Shown here piece by piece: positions 1 to 10,916 of a stretch of DNA of 64,000 nt. The stretch comes from Capitella teleta (lineage: Eukaryota > Annelida > Polychaeta > Capitellidae): positions 29,723-93,722 of the forward strand of contig KB300643.1 in the NCBI GenBank assembly GCA_000328365.1. Direction: 5' to 3'. The position numbers and the translations under genes are program-made. Position 1 is the first letter of the stretch; each line of letters begins with the position of its first letter. A model generated the notes under the pieces. It was not told the DNA's origin. It searched no databases and saw nothing but the letters and a program-made list of their open reading frames with translations.

Positions 1-145
1 CTAGTAGAGAAACACACATTGAAGATGCTTACAACTTTGCTTCTTAATTTTTGCCACGGATAACTAAAACATTAATTTAATTAAGTTATTTTCATTCTCT
101 GAGAATATTGCAATTTAACTTTCTTTTGTTTTATTCATTTCATAG

Positions 146-885
<740 letters not shown>

Positions 886-1152
886 TTAAAACCTCAATTT
901 CTCCAGACTGACATGTGAGAACCAAAAGAGGTGTCTCTTCAGATGTACAATACTACTTACTCCAAATCATCTCAAACCATTCAAGTATTATGACATTATC
1001 TTTTTATTCACTTTCCATAAAAAATATTCCATATTTTTAAAGAGCTTATTAATTTTATTTTTCTATGATTTTCGTTTAACTGTATTGATTTTATTCCATA
1101 TTGTATGCTAAATTATTGTTTTCCAAGAAAAGCATATTTGATCAATTGATAA

Positions 1153-1158
1153 AATAAA
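1153..1158 (+). promoter_or_regulatory. Poly(A) signal AATAAA, probably of DHFR copy 1
   Basis: A canonical AATAAA lies about 270 bases after the copy 1 stop and about 100 bases before the copy 2 ATG. The promoter of copy 2 must therefore be very short, or the two genes may be transcribed together. Assignment is by position only. Confidence 0.4.
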
Positions 1159-1255
1159 TGTATGCTGGTACCTGATTATTTTCATTTGTTTTTTTCCTCA
1201 TTCGTTGGATTTATATTGTACTGAAAACCAGAATCGCTCTCCTCGACAGCTGAAT

Positions 1256-2476
1256 ATGAGTAAGCCCTTGGTTCCCATTAAAATCTGTGCTGCAATGCTT
1301 GAGAACCGAGGCATTGGTTTCAAGGGCAAGATTCCATGGCCTCACATCAAGTGAGTATTCATGTGGCAGTCAAAGACTTAATTAAGAGATATGCAGCTGA
1401 GATAATTTAATATCTGGTGGCGGAAATCGTGAATTTAATCAAGGATATTATCCTATGATTGATGTGCCAATTAAGCTTCTGCTCTTCTAACCAAAGATTG
1501 CATTAGTCTATGCCTCTACTGAGTCTAGTCTCAAACAGAGGTATTGTTAGTTTTAGATACATGAAGATATATTTGAGGAAATTTTCTTGAGATAATACCC
1601 TAGTAATTATTTCAAATCAAATGATTGCATTACAACATACTGCATTCAATTCCCTATCCAAAAAGGTTGGCAGTGTGTAGATCTCCAAAGTAATGCCACC
1701 AGGCTGAAGTCATTGTTAGTCTGTATGTATACCGGTATACATGTATGTGCATAACCGACCAATCGGAACCTTTGCAGAAAAGACTACGATCACTACTCGC
1801 AGCTAACACAGGGATCTATAAAATCAGGTGAGAATATCCCCTGAATAGAATATCTTTTAACTCATGAATTATGAACAAAGGGAAGAAAGTGGTCAACATC
1901 AAAGGTCGTGCTACCTGGCAAGACACTGGTGACGCGGAGAAAGCCAGGCCCAACGTCATCACCATCATCATATCAAAAACATTGAGGTCATCATACAAAA
2001 TTGTACATTTTCACGATGATTTTTCAAGATGTCATTTCACAGTCAGTTACCAGAAGGGGCTGATTACCTAGTTGAAGACTTCAATGAGGCTCATTGCACA
2101 GCGTCATCGTTGTTCAATGCGGGTGTCGTGAGCGATGTCTGGGTGATGGGAGGTCAGGCTGTATACAAAGTGAGTCCACCGCAGTCAGTTTTGAATCCCA
2201 CATCTGTGCTATCTATAGTCGGCAATTGAATCTCCTCACTGTTCGGAGATCCACTTGACGGAGATCAAATGCGACTTGGAAGCTGATCGGTTCTTCCCTG
2301 AATTTGAAAGCCTTTACTCTGCTCAAAGGTCAGTGGATAATTTGAGATTAAATTCTATTTTTTCTTCTCTCTCTCTCTCTTTCAGTGGCAACGATTTTTA
2401 TAATACAACTGTTGAAGATGGTGGAATCCAATATCAATTCAAGTTGTACCATCGTCTTCCAAAATATTCTGCTTGA
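1256..2476 (+). CDS. Divergent dihydrofolate reductase paralogue, copy 2 (complete)
   Basis: Exons: 1256-1350, 1778-1827, 1881-1986, 2043-2169, 2219-2328 and 2386-2476, about 192 residues, a normal DHFR length. Intron positions and phases match copy 1 one for one, so this is an intron-bearing tandem duplicate and not a retrocopy. Conserved features are GIGFKGKIPWP, the acidic residue in KKDYDHY, GRATW, VWVMGGQAVYK, IHLTEI, and a C-terminal beta strand QYQFKLYHRLPK. The two copies have equally long third exons (106 bp). Without gaps, the copy 1 stretch [13 protein letters not shown] aligns with DTGDAEKARPNVI here, so the human I60, P61, L67 and R70 positions become T, G, R and V. The frame is open, so the gene looks functional, but folate binding may be altered; that last point is inference. 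Confidence 0.88.
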
Positions 2477-2758
2477 TTGCCTCAAAGAATCATTATAATG
2501 TGCATGTATAATGCATTTACATGTAATGCAGCAAACAAAAATATAAAGTTATATAAAGGTTTTAACTTGCAATTATGTGTTCACAAGAATTGCACTCTCA
2601 TCACCAACCCTCCATAAATATACTTGTACTAGCTGCTGGCAGAAAAAGAGAATGTCCTTCCATGAAAGGATCAAGTCAATTAAACAGTATCTGAGCCTGT
2701 GAGCTGTACATCAGAAAGCCTGTCACTTCAAGTATTAAATAGAAAACTAAGATATTGA

Positions 2759-3206
2759 ATGTTAAGGAATTTTAATAAAACATTACAAAATAATAATAAG
2801 ACCAATGTCATTAACGCACTAAACTGGATCAAGTTATATCTGGAAACGAAAGAGCAGAAAGTCTGTATTGGTAATAATTTCTCTCCAAGCTGCGCCTTGT
2901 CATGCAGCGTGCCTCAGGAATCGGTGCTGGGCCCTATTCTCTTCAGAATGTACCTTAGCCCACTCTATGATATTGCCCGCCGATGTGGTGTTGAAACCCA
3001 TCAATATGCTGATAATTGCCAACTATACATCCACATGAGAGCCAATCATGATGATGCAATGCTGCACGCAAAGCTGAGAATGGACCATTGTGTCCGTGAA
3101 ATTGCTCAATGGATGTCTGACAACAAGCTAAAGCTGAACAATAACAAGAGCGAGGTCATTGTTTTTAATCCGTCAAACACCGAAACTCCAGAACACTTAA
3201 AAACGT
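2759..3206 (+). mobile_element. LINE fragment, reverse transcriptase part (CR1/L2/Jockey-like)
   Basis: One open frame reads VPQESVLGPILF, then THQYADNCQLYIH, then WMSDNKLKLNNNKSEVIVF. These are blocks of a non-LTR reverse transcriptase. The usual YADD catalytic motif reads YADN and the usual VPQGS reads VPQES, so the copy is inactive. The frame is cut at 3207-3210 by the TTAA target of the DNA element at 3211-3914. The upstream endonuclease part is not recognisable. Confidence 0.8.
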
Positions 3207-3210
3207 TTAA

Positions 3211-3914
3211 AGGGATGGGGAACTAAATTTTAAGTGATGTTCTATTGACTCATAGCACCAATTGATAGCATTTCGTGCCAAGAACACCATGCCTGGATGC
3301 AAGCGTAAGGAAATAATGCATTCCGAATATCGGGGTTAGCATTGCGCCTATGGGAGAATGGCTTCCATTGCGAAGTATAGGAGGCAAACGTCAGCTGATG
3401 GCTTGGTTTGGCTGATGGCTGATTGGTCCCGTTCCCCTCGTGAAGCTATCGATTTCAGCCAATCAGAGCAGAGCATCTTCGCCATAAAAGGACATCTTTG
3501 TTGTTTACGAAACGAAAGCACATGCCTGGTGCACTCTGGCTGACCTTTTTACTGTTTCAGGATGAGAAACGTGGTAGGTGTCCTAGAAAATCGCTTGTTA
3601 AAATAAGAAAAATAGCGAGAAATATTTTTTTTTTGCGCCTGACTGGTGGCAAAATGATTATTCTATCTATTTCCGAAAAGAAAATAAAAAAATATCAAGG
3701 GGTTTAGTCGCAGGACACGGTGATATGACGAGGCCCATTGTAAAAGATGGGGAACTCGGTGTTTCATCACAGCGACTGACGTCACGCCTAATTAGCATTA
3801 TATCTCCCGCGAAATCGTTAGGGATGATATTCCTTGTGTGGGCCAGGCATAGGAATCATTTTTGGTGCATCAAATAACGACTCAAAGTCCATTTTCAACC
3901 AGTTCTCCCTCCCT
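3211..3914 (+). mobile_element. Non-autonomous DNA transposon (704 bp, TTAA target site), copy A
   Basis: The element is flanked by TTAA on both sides (3207-3210 and 3915-3918). Its ends are imperfect inverted repeats: left AGGGATGGGGAACT, and right, read inward, AGGGAGGGAGAACT. A nearly identical copy lies inverted at 50064-50766, also between TTAA sites, which fixes the borders. TTAA targets are known for piggyBac and Kolobok families; neither transposase is visible here. It contains a 61-codon open frame (3358-3543) that is also intact in copy B, and a short MPGC-starting peptide just upstream. It is inserted inside a LINE. Confidence 0.85.
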
Positions 3915-3918
3915 TTAA

Positions 3919-4190
3919 TATCTGTGGTACGGACATCGCAACGAACACAACTGGGAAGACACGCTTTCCAGCATGCCGGACCGAGCTTGCGGAATCGGCT
4001 GTCATTTTATCTTGGGACAATTGATTGTCTGGATGCATTTCAATCTGATATTAAAATGTTCCTGTTTTACAAAGCTATTCAACTATTTTTGTGTATATCA
4101 ATTTTTACTCACTGTTATTCGCGCCTTGAGTGGTACATGTACCAGAATTGCACTTTTATAAGAAATAAATGTTATTTATTATTTATTAAC
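3919..4190 (+). mobile_element. LINE fragment, C-terminal end and 3' tail
   Basis: The frame from about 3919 reads RTSQRTQLGRHAFQHAGPSL, then a Phe-rich end FQSDIKMFLFYKA. This is the usual C-terminal motif of CR1/L2/Jockey-like LINE proteins (GERAF..AGP..WN, then FK..LK.FLF). It is followed by a CGCGCCTTGAG-type stem and an AATAAATG/TTATT-rich tail at about 4150-4190, typical of these 3' ends. Some 250 residues expected between this part and 2759-3206 are missing, so the LINE was already deleted or is joined from two fragments. Confidence 0.72.
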
Positions 4191-4513
4191 GAGATGCTTC
4201 AGGTGCTAATATAAGACTTGGAAATCCTTGGTACATGTACTAAACATACAGCCCTCATGCAATGATTTTACAAGTACTACTGCTAAAATGAATTCCTATA
4301 TTAACCAACAAATTTTATATCGGAGTCGTATAATATATATATAGGTTATAGACTTTGAACAATGCTGACATTAGAAGTATTGAGTAAACAGAGGTACAAT
4401 TAATAATGAAAACAGCTTGAGATGACAAGATGTATCACCCAAAATCACATCTTTTGAGATGGATGCACACAGAACAGAACCTCTCAGAATGAATGAAGTA
4501 CAAAAGTAGGATG

Positions 4514-7500
4514 TCATCTGGTCGATGATCCCTTGTTCTGAAGTTTCTTTCTCGCCACAAAGAACACACAATCGTAGCGATATTTCAGCATGGATTTCGG
4601 GTTCTGCGTGTAGGCTGCTGGTTGGTGTAAGTTCTCTTTCTGTGAAACGCATTCGGGTGGTTTGATAAATTAATTAATGAAACATTAGAACTCACAATGA
4701 TTTCAAAGTTTTTCTTCTGAATGATTTCTTTAAGTTTGTCATACGGAAGTTCAATTGAGCTCTCGTTTATCATGTCAGCGAAATGATACAAGAGAGGACC
4801 TGGAAACAGCATAGATTTAAACGAATGACAGGGTGATATATGCACTCACCTAAGTTGATCCAGTATCCACCCGGTTTGAGAATTTTCTCAATTGTTTCAA
4901 TGTATTCTATTATATTATGCGCCGTGTCAATGAAGAAAACCGTTGAAACGCAATCCCACGAATCTTTAAAAAGATATCCCTGAACGTGAATAAAGTAAAT
5001 TTATTATCTGCAAACCAGGCTCAGTGTAAACGTCTAGGAAATCCCCAGCAGCCATTGAGAAATGTCCGTACACAGGTAAATGCGAAGGGTTGATGTCAGG
5101 GAATGTAACAGCACGGATTTGGTCATTGCTACTGAGGTTATTTGAAAACTGGTGAATCCAAGGGTAGAGGGTCAATGAATTGACCTCAGTACATCTGTAT
5201 GAGAGAGAGATTATGTCCCACCCGGGCATAGATTGATCAAAACTAACTTGTTGAGCACAAAGTGAGAGGCAAACAGCATGAAGAGACTAAATTCATTCCC
5301 CTGACAGCTGTAACCCCTCCTGGCAATCTCAAATGCTAAACGGCCAAGACCAGCTCCTGGTACGAGGATTTTCACATTTGCAAGATTTCTGAGAAAATTA
5401 ATTCAATGTATGCAATGAAAATGAGATTACAGATCTACTCACTTAATATCTCCAGGAAATAATCGACTGATTTCTTCGATCACTGGGTCGTAAGCACCTT
5501 TCCTCTCCTCAGCACCCTCGGCACTCCAATCACGAACGAACTGTTTGAGCGTCGTTTTAACTTTGTCCATGTCAAACTCAGAAGCTGGCTGAGCGGAATC
5601 CTGCAAAAAGAAACTAATGAATTTGACTCAACAGTCAGTGAATAAAAACGTACAGCATTTGGATTGTGCTCGCGGTTTTCAAACATGTTTTCCGTGCTTG
5701 AAGAGATTAGTTTGAGAATCTCGTAGTTGTGCTCCATGCAGATTCGTATTTGACTCAAGTGTTCTTTGAAGTCCGGCAGAAGTTCTTTGTGAGCCGGCGG
5801 CAGGTTATTGAAATGTTGCATAGCAATCAGCAAACGTTTTGTGGTGTGGGACCTATAAGTAAAATTCGATATAAAAAACATGAATTCAATAGCCAGGATA
5901 TGTCATACGCATGATAGGGAATGTTGTTTGAGACTGGGGCATGGTGATTACGAGGGTAGTTCAAAAGGTTCTCGGCCTAGCATAGAATGCGTGAACACAG
6001 AAAGTTGAAATTTGGCTTGAATATATAGGATAGCTTTTCAGATGAAAATTGCAAGCAGTGAATTTCCAGGAAGTCACGAGATCACCTTTGGCACCAATTT
6101 GAGTGAAGGAGGGGTCGGCATTTTGTCAAAATGCACTAAATCAATATCGATTTGAGACTATTTATCATCGACGGATTTATCCGATATTATCCTCATAGAC
6201 GCATCAAAGTAATATAAAATAAATGTGTTTGTCAGATTTTGATGAAATTATTATAAAATGGTAAAATGTAGCCCAGAAGAGAGCAGTAGTACTGGCCTAA
6301 ATTAATGTCCCTTCAGGTAATTAAACATTAATGAAAACTGGAAAACATTAAAGAGGACTTCTGTTCATTTCAAAACTTTTTTAGATCGGTTCTGTGGGCT
6401 TTATTGAGTGACGAGAGACCGTTTTTAAAAAATTTGGTCAACTGTGAATGATATTCAAGACCAAGTAAAATACGATTTTCCTGCTGAGGCAGAATAGCTT
6501 GAAACGAGATGAGTACGAGATTTCTTTTATGAGAACTGCTGAAAGATCTGCTCACTCAATGGCTCCCATTGTTAACAATAGGAGAATTACTTTTATGCCG
6601 TCACGACAGTATGAAATCGAACGCAAGAAGAAAGCGAGATTTTAAACCTCTCAAATTCGATGTATCTAGGAATAAGCCCACGTACAGCAAGCGTATTGTC
6701 TAAAAATATGTCAGTAAAAAGGCGTATTTGTCTTTTGGGTTGCATCCTCTATTATCCGTTACTAGTTAAAAAAAACCAGAGGTCCTCTTTAAGTGAAAAT
6801 TCTGTGGCGCACGATTTTTCACATCACTAACAGCTATAGGGACTGATGGGACAGCTGGCATTCGGGGCCTCCATGTTGTTTGCTCACACTCATGCAGTTA
6901 TTGTCATCAAGGAAAAGTAGGATGCATTGTACCAGACTGAGAGGTTGTGCATCTTTATTTTGACACCTATTGTGAGCATGAATAGGATTCGGGAGTTACT
7001 CAGAGAACCGCTCGCTGTCAGCTTCGAGAAAGGTGTGAATGACGCCGATTGGATGGTCAGAGTCAAGCAATTAATTGAGACAGCTGTATCCAATCAGAGG
7101 CAAAGCTTCTCTAGCATTCAACTATGCATGAAAATTTTGCACACTTGAGTTAACTTCAACATAAAGGTATCTAAAGTTACCCACGGGGACAGAACATGAG
7201 TTCGAGTTATAAAGCATTTTGATTTTTGAGTTATGGGAGTTTTGACATATCAATACAAAATTCAATGTGCGGGTATAGAGAGGGACTCGGGGATTCGAAA
7301 TGGTGTTGAGTTATAGAGCAATTAGAGTTATGGGAGTTTGACATATATCAAGAAACACCCTAAATCAACAATCAAGTCGATCGTAAATACGAGAACTAAC
7401 TTTTGTACTAACTTTTTGTATGGCAGAAAGAAGTAGGTTAGCGCACTGTGCTATATACAGCACTGCCTTGTACTGACCAGGCCTACTCACTAATCACTAT

Positions 7501-8308
7501 TGAATACTGCAGTACCTCTTCTCGGAAGTTCTCTAGCTCGTCACTTTCTGCTATTGATGTAGTTATTCTAAAAATAGCGTTGTCTCAGCTTCCTAGTAAG
7601 TTGATGAGTGCATAAGACAGGAAGGAAGGCGTGACAAATCACGCATTAATACATTACACACGGGCATAATGACAAACAGCGGTACTGATGAAAAGGCCGG
7701 GTGTGATGACTATTACCTGATTACTGTACTGCGGAAGAGGCCGGGCGTGTTGAGCAATCACTTTGAATTAAAACGAGATTACTGATTATGTTGTTTGTGT
7801 TTGCCCTGTAGGCCTGTAGTCTGGGTGAGAGGACTATTACTATAGCCGTATAGTATAGCATAGGGGAGTATATTATAGTGTTAGCTCCTCAAGCCGTATA
7901 GGTCAGTAATAGATGTGTAGGAACTGCTCCGCTATCCCTTGTGGGGAGCTACTATAGTATATGACAGGTTTTTCTCAAGATAGGTATTAGTAGATCCATG
8001 ATTAGCCATCTTGGGAGTTCTTATACAAAGTTTTGGCAATAATTGCATTAGTAGTCTTGGATCCAGATTCGGATATTGGCTAATAATTAATGTCATTCCT
8101 GGAACATTTTCGAGTGGGCGATAATTGGGGGATTTTCATCGTCAAAAGTGCAGAATCGGAAGAACGGATTACCTAGCTGCGAACCTTACCTATAATAGAG
8201 GAACGCATTTAAGACCCTTCGGAAGTGTGCAACCTCCTTGTCATCTACTTGTCCTTCAATGCGATCGTCACTCAATTCCGTGTCAGAAATATCCGAACAC
8301 TTCGACAT
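4514..8308 (-). CDS. CARNMT1: Carnosine N-methyltransferase (complete, 8 exons)
   Basis: The family transfers a methyl group from S-adenosylmethionine to carnosine, giving anserine; in vertebrates it works in cytosol and nucleus. Exons on the minus strand, 5' to 3': 8308-8190, 5852-5654, 5600-5443, 5388-5248, 5194-5032, 4979-4850, 4799-4696 and 4639-4514, giving 379 residues. The first exon starts [15 protein letters not shown] and contains [12 protein letters not shown], matching the family N-terminus. Later landmarks: [12 protein letters not shown], the SAM-binding loop [12 protein letters not shown] near residue 170, [59 protein letters not shown], and a C-terminal [11 protein letters not shown]. 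All phases agree. Six introns are 45-60 bp, but the first is 2.3 kb and carries a TTAA element and a possible mariner end. Confidence 0.93.
5953..5985 (+). mobile_element. Possible mariner-type terminal repeat (one end only)
   Basis: The text TACGAGGGTAGTTCAAAAGG followed by TTCTCGGCC resembles termini of mori-type mariner elements as I recall them. No matching opposite end or transposase frame is visible within the CARNMT1 intron, so this would be a solo remnant. Confidence 0.35.
6352..6788. mobile_element. Second TTAA-flanked miniature element (about 437 bp)
   Basis: TTAA lies at 6348-6351 and 6789-6792. The ends are inverted repeats: left AGAGGACTTCTGTT, and right, read inward, AGAGGACCTCTGGTT. 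The only internal frame is 61 codons on the minus strand (6370-6555), with no recognised motif. The ends share the AG-rich start of the 3211-3914 family but are otherwise different, so it is a separate family. It sits in intron 1 of CARNMT1. Confidence 0.72.
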
Positions 8309-8963
8309 TTTGCTTCGCTTCTTCCACCCGAACTCACGAAGTCAGAAGCCCTCCGAAAAGCAGACTATGATAATCATAACGCATTTTTAACGTTATGATA
8401 TCATGATGTGGATTGTGTTAACTTTTACTTGAATTTTATATACTAATTGAAACTATAATTAATTTATTTAAATTTTAAAATTAGTAAATTGTATATATAT
8501 TTCCAAATTATGAATGTGTATTCTGGATCTATTACAATTTATTCTTAAATTATATTTCATTATTTACTCAAAACACTGCTTGACGATAATAATACATTAT
8601 GTAGGAATTCCTAAAGTTTCTCGATATCGTTACTCTGGTTTCTCTTCAATCCACGAATAAATCTTTCGCCTTTTACTAAAGATTTCCGTGGGGAGGAACA
8701 ATTTAATGAGTCTAGAACTCAATTTGTCTCAACCCCTCTTCGGAGGGGTATCAAATAGCAATAAAAAAATATAACAAACCTCAATTTGCAATCCATAGGT
8801 TGGACATCTTTGGCTTTTGTGGTAATGGAACCCACGTTCAACGGGCAACTTCAGTTATTATAGTTATACACGTGAATGACGTGATTGGCCATAAGGCGAC
8901 AAAGAATTAAAATTATGGTTTACGGATTTTTTTTTTCATGAAAAAGGCAAGTGGGTGGTGGGG

Positions 8964-9002
<39 letters not shown>

Positions 9003-10508
9003 GAAAATGAGTGGTAGGGAGAAAAAAAAACCAGGTTGGGGCTCATGACGCGCTAATGCTGCTTCATATTAATGTATTAAGGAAATGAAAACTGCAAACA
9101 AAATCCTCAAGGAAGCATTCATTTCTTGTTCTTAAATGAATTTCGTGTGATGGGCTTAAGCCCCTGATCAAAACAATGATGGCACATGGGCCAAACTAAA
9201 TTAAATTGTTGTCCCAGCCGGGCCATCTCCAGGTTGACTAGAATAAAAAATAAGATGAATGCAAGATAATTTCGTGTCGTATATCAGTAACCAAATAAAA
9301 CCTGCTGACTGCTCGGCCAGATCGGATTGATTCATCTGTTTAATCACCTTCGTTTGTCGCCGAACTTAATCATAACGTTCTAATCAAACCACAATACTGT
9401 TTGCATGTTAATCAACTCTTCAGATCCATTTATCTTAACCTTTCATCATCATATTCCGTTTATTTATTATTTCATCTCTCCTTGGGGGCAGTCCTGCTAT
9501 TTTCCAAGAGTCCTGATCCGGAAGGACTGTAATCATTCTGACCACGCTGAATCATAACGCACTTCTTGATTGGCGAACATCGTGATGTCGCAGGAACGTC
9601 TCCTCGGATCGGCGTTGAGATGATCCCTGGACGATCGCTTTTATGATGATCAACTCCTCAGCAAATCTCTCGTCGATGCTCCGCTCGGGAATTGCGTCCG
9701 CTTTGACCCCAAACTCATCACGTTGTTCGGTTAATGTGATGACCGTCCGAGGTACGTCGTTCGGGTTGGGTTTGGAATTAAACTGATTGCTGCTCATTCC
9801 GCACTCGCTGAAGTGATTGTTCGGCTGCAAGTCCAACACCGCTGCTTGTGCAAGCGTGGTACTATTAGTACAGTGTTAATATGTTAATTTAACTCATATT
9901 TTTGGCATTGGTTTATTCAATTACCATTGACCATTGCGCACAGCTAGTGAATGGAGTCTAGACAAATTCCCCTCATGAGACCTGAACATAGCAATCATGC
10001 ACATGCATGTAGCTATACTGGTACACTCTGTAGCTACTAACTTACACCGTTAGCATTGATACAGCGCACATGTATATGTCAGTATGTCAGTGAGTGCCTT
10101 GACTGTCGGTAACCGAGTGCACCTTCATGCAGCTGAGTTGACTGTATCTTTGAATTAATCAAGCACAATCTGCAATTTCTCGGAATGGCAAATTTGATTC
10201 CCGAAAGTTGAAGCAGTTTATGTGTGGCTTACGTAATATCTCATTGGGTGAAAATGGAAGCTTTTCGTTTCAACACCCACCCCCCCCCCCCCCCCAAGCC
10301 TAAAGCCGCCTACAAAAACGACGTTTCCTGCTCACAACTGAAACCAATTGCGGTTGTGCCATTNNNNNNNNNNNNNNNNNNNNNNNNNNNNNNNNNNNNN
10401 NNNNNNNNNNNNNCATGCGCGGACTGATCCCGTGCGCGCGTGCGCAATTACTCTCATTGCAAGTGCCCCGGATGTCCTACACCGACATTCCTCCCTCGCT
10501 CCCGACAG

Positions 10509-10541
<33 letters not shown>

Positions 10542-10913
10542 GGAAAAGAAAAGAGAGGCCGGTTGCATCGTGCCTTCATTACCATTAAAAGGCGTCCGCC
10601 ATTTTGGCACCAGATTTGCGTCAAAATATATTCGCGTCTCATGTCGACGCATTTCTGAGCTCAGCTTAGCTTTTACCTTCAAAAGTTCCCGCAAAACTAA
10701 TCAGAAATGACTTCAAATGAGGAAGATCTCGGTAATCACGAAATTACACATTAACAATTACTGCTTTGAGGCACGCGCCACAGAATTGTGTATGTTATCT
10801 GTGGCACCCGCAGAAACGAATCAACTGAATTCTGAAGCCAGGCGGAACAGTGAGTTGGACTTTCAGTAGTCGCCAATTAATCAGGGGTCAGGGCATACCG
10901 AGAATGGCTCTTT
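8309..10913. other. Intergenic DNA without a recognised gene
   Basis: 8400-8560 is AT-rich. A run of A lies at about 8965-8998 and a shorter one near 9021-9029. 9552-9839 (-) holds a 95-codon frame of no known family. A C homopolymer lies near 10268-10285 and an A homopolymer at 10509-10538. A small hairpin CCCCTCTTCGGAGGGG lies near 8735. I see no exon-like series here. Confidence 0.6.
10364..10413. other. Assembly gap (50 N)
   Basis: Exactly fifty N. A fixed 50-base run usually stands for a gap of unknown size, so true distances across it are uncertain. Confidence 0.97.
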
Positions 10914-10916
10914 AAG

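Noticed and set aside
6890-7148. Overlapping frames on both strands in CARNMT1 intron 1
   Set aside because: The two strands mirror each other and neither resembles a known family; treated as intron.
9552-9839. A 95-codon frame (-)
   Set aside because: No family is recognised, no splice context is convincing, and it stands alone in intergenic DNA.
10332-10710. Frames running through the N gap and the A homopolymer
   Set aside because: They are artefacts of unknown bases and polylysine or polyphenylalanine from homopolymers.
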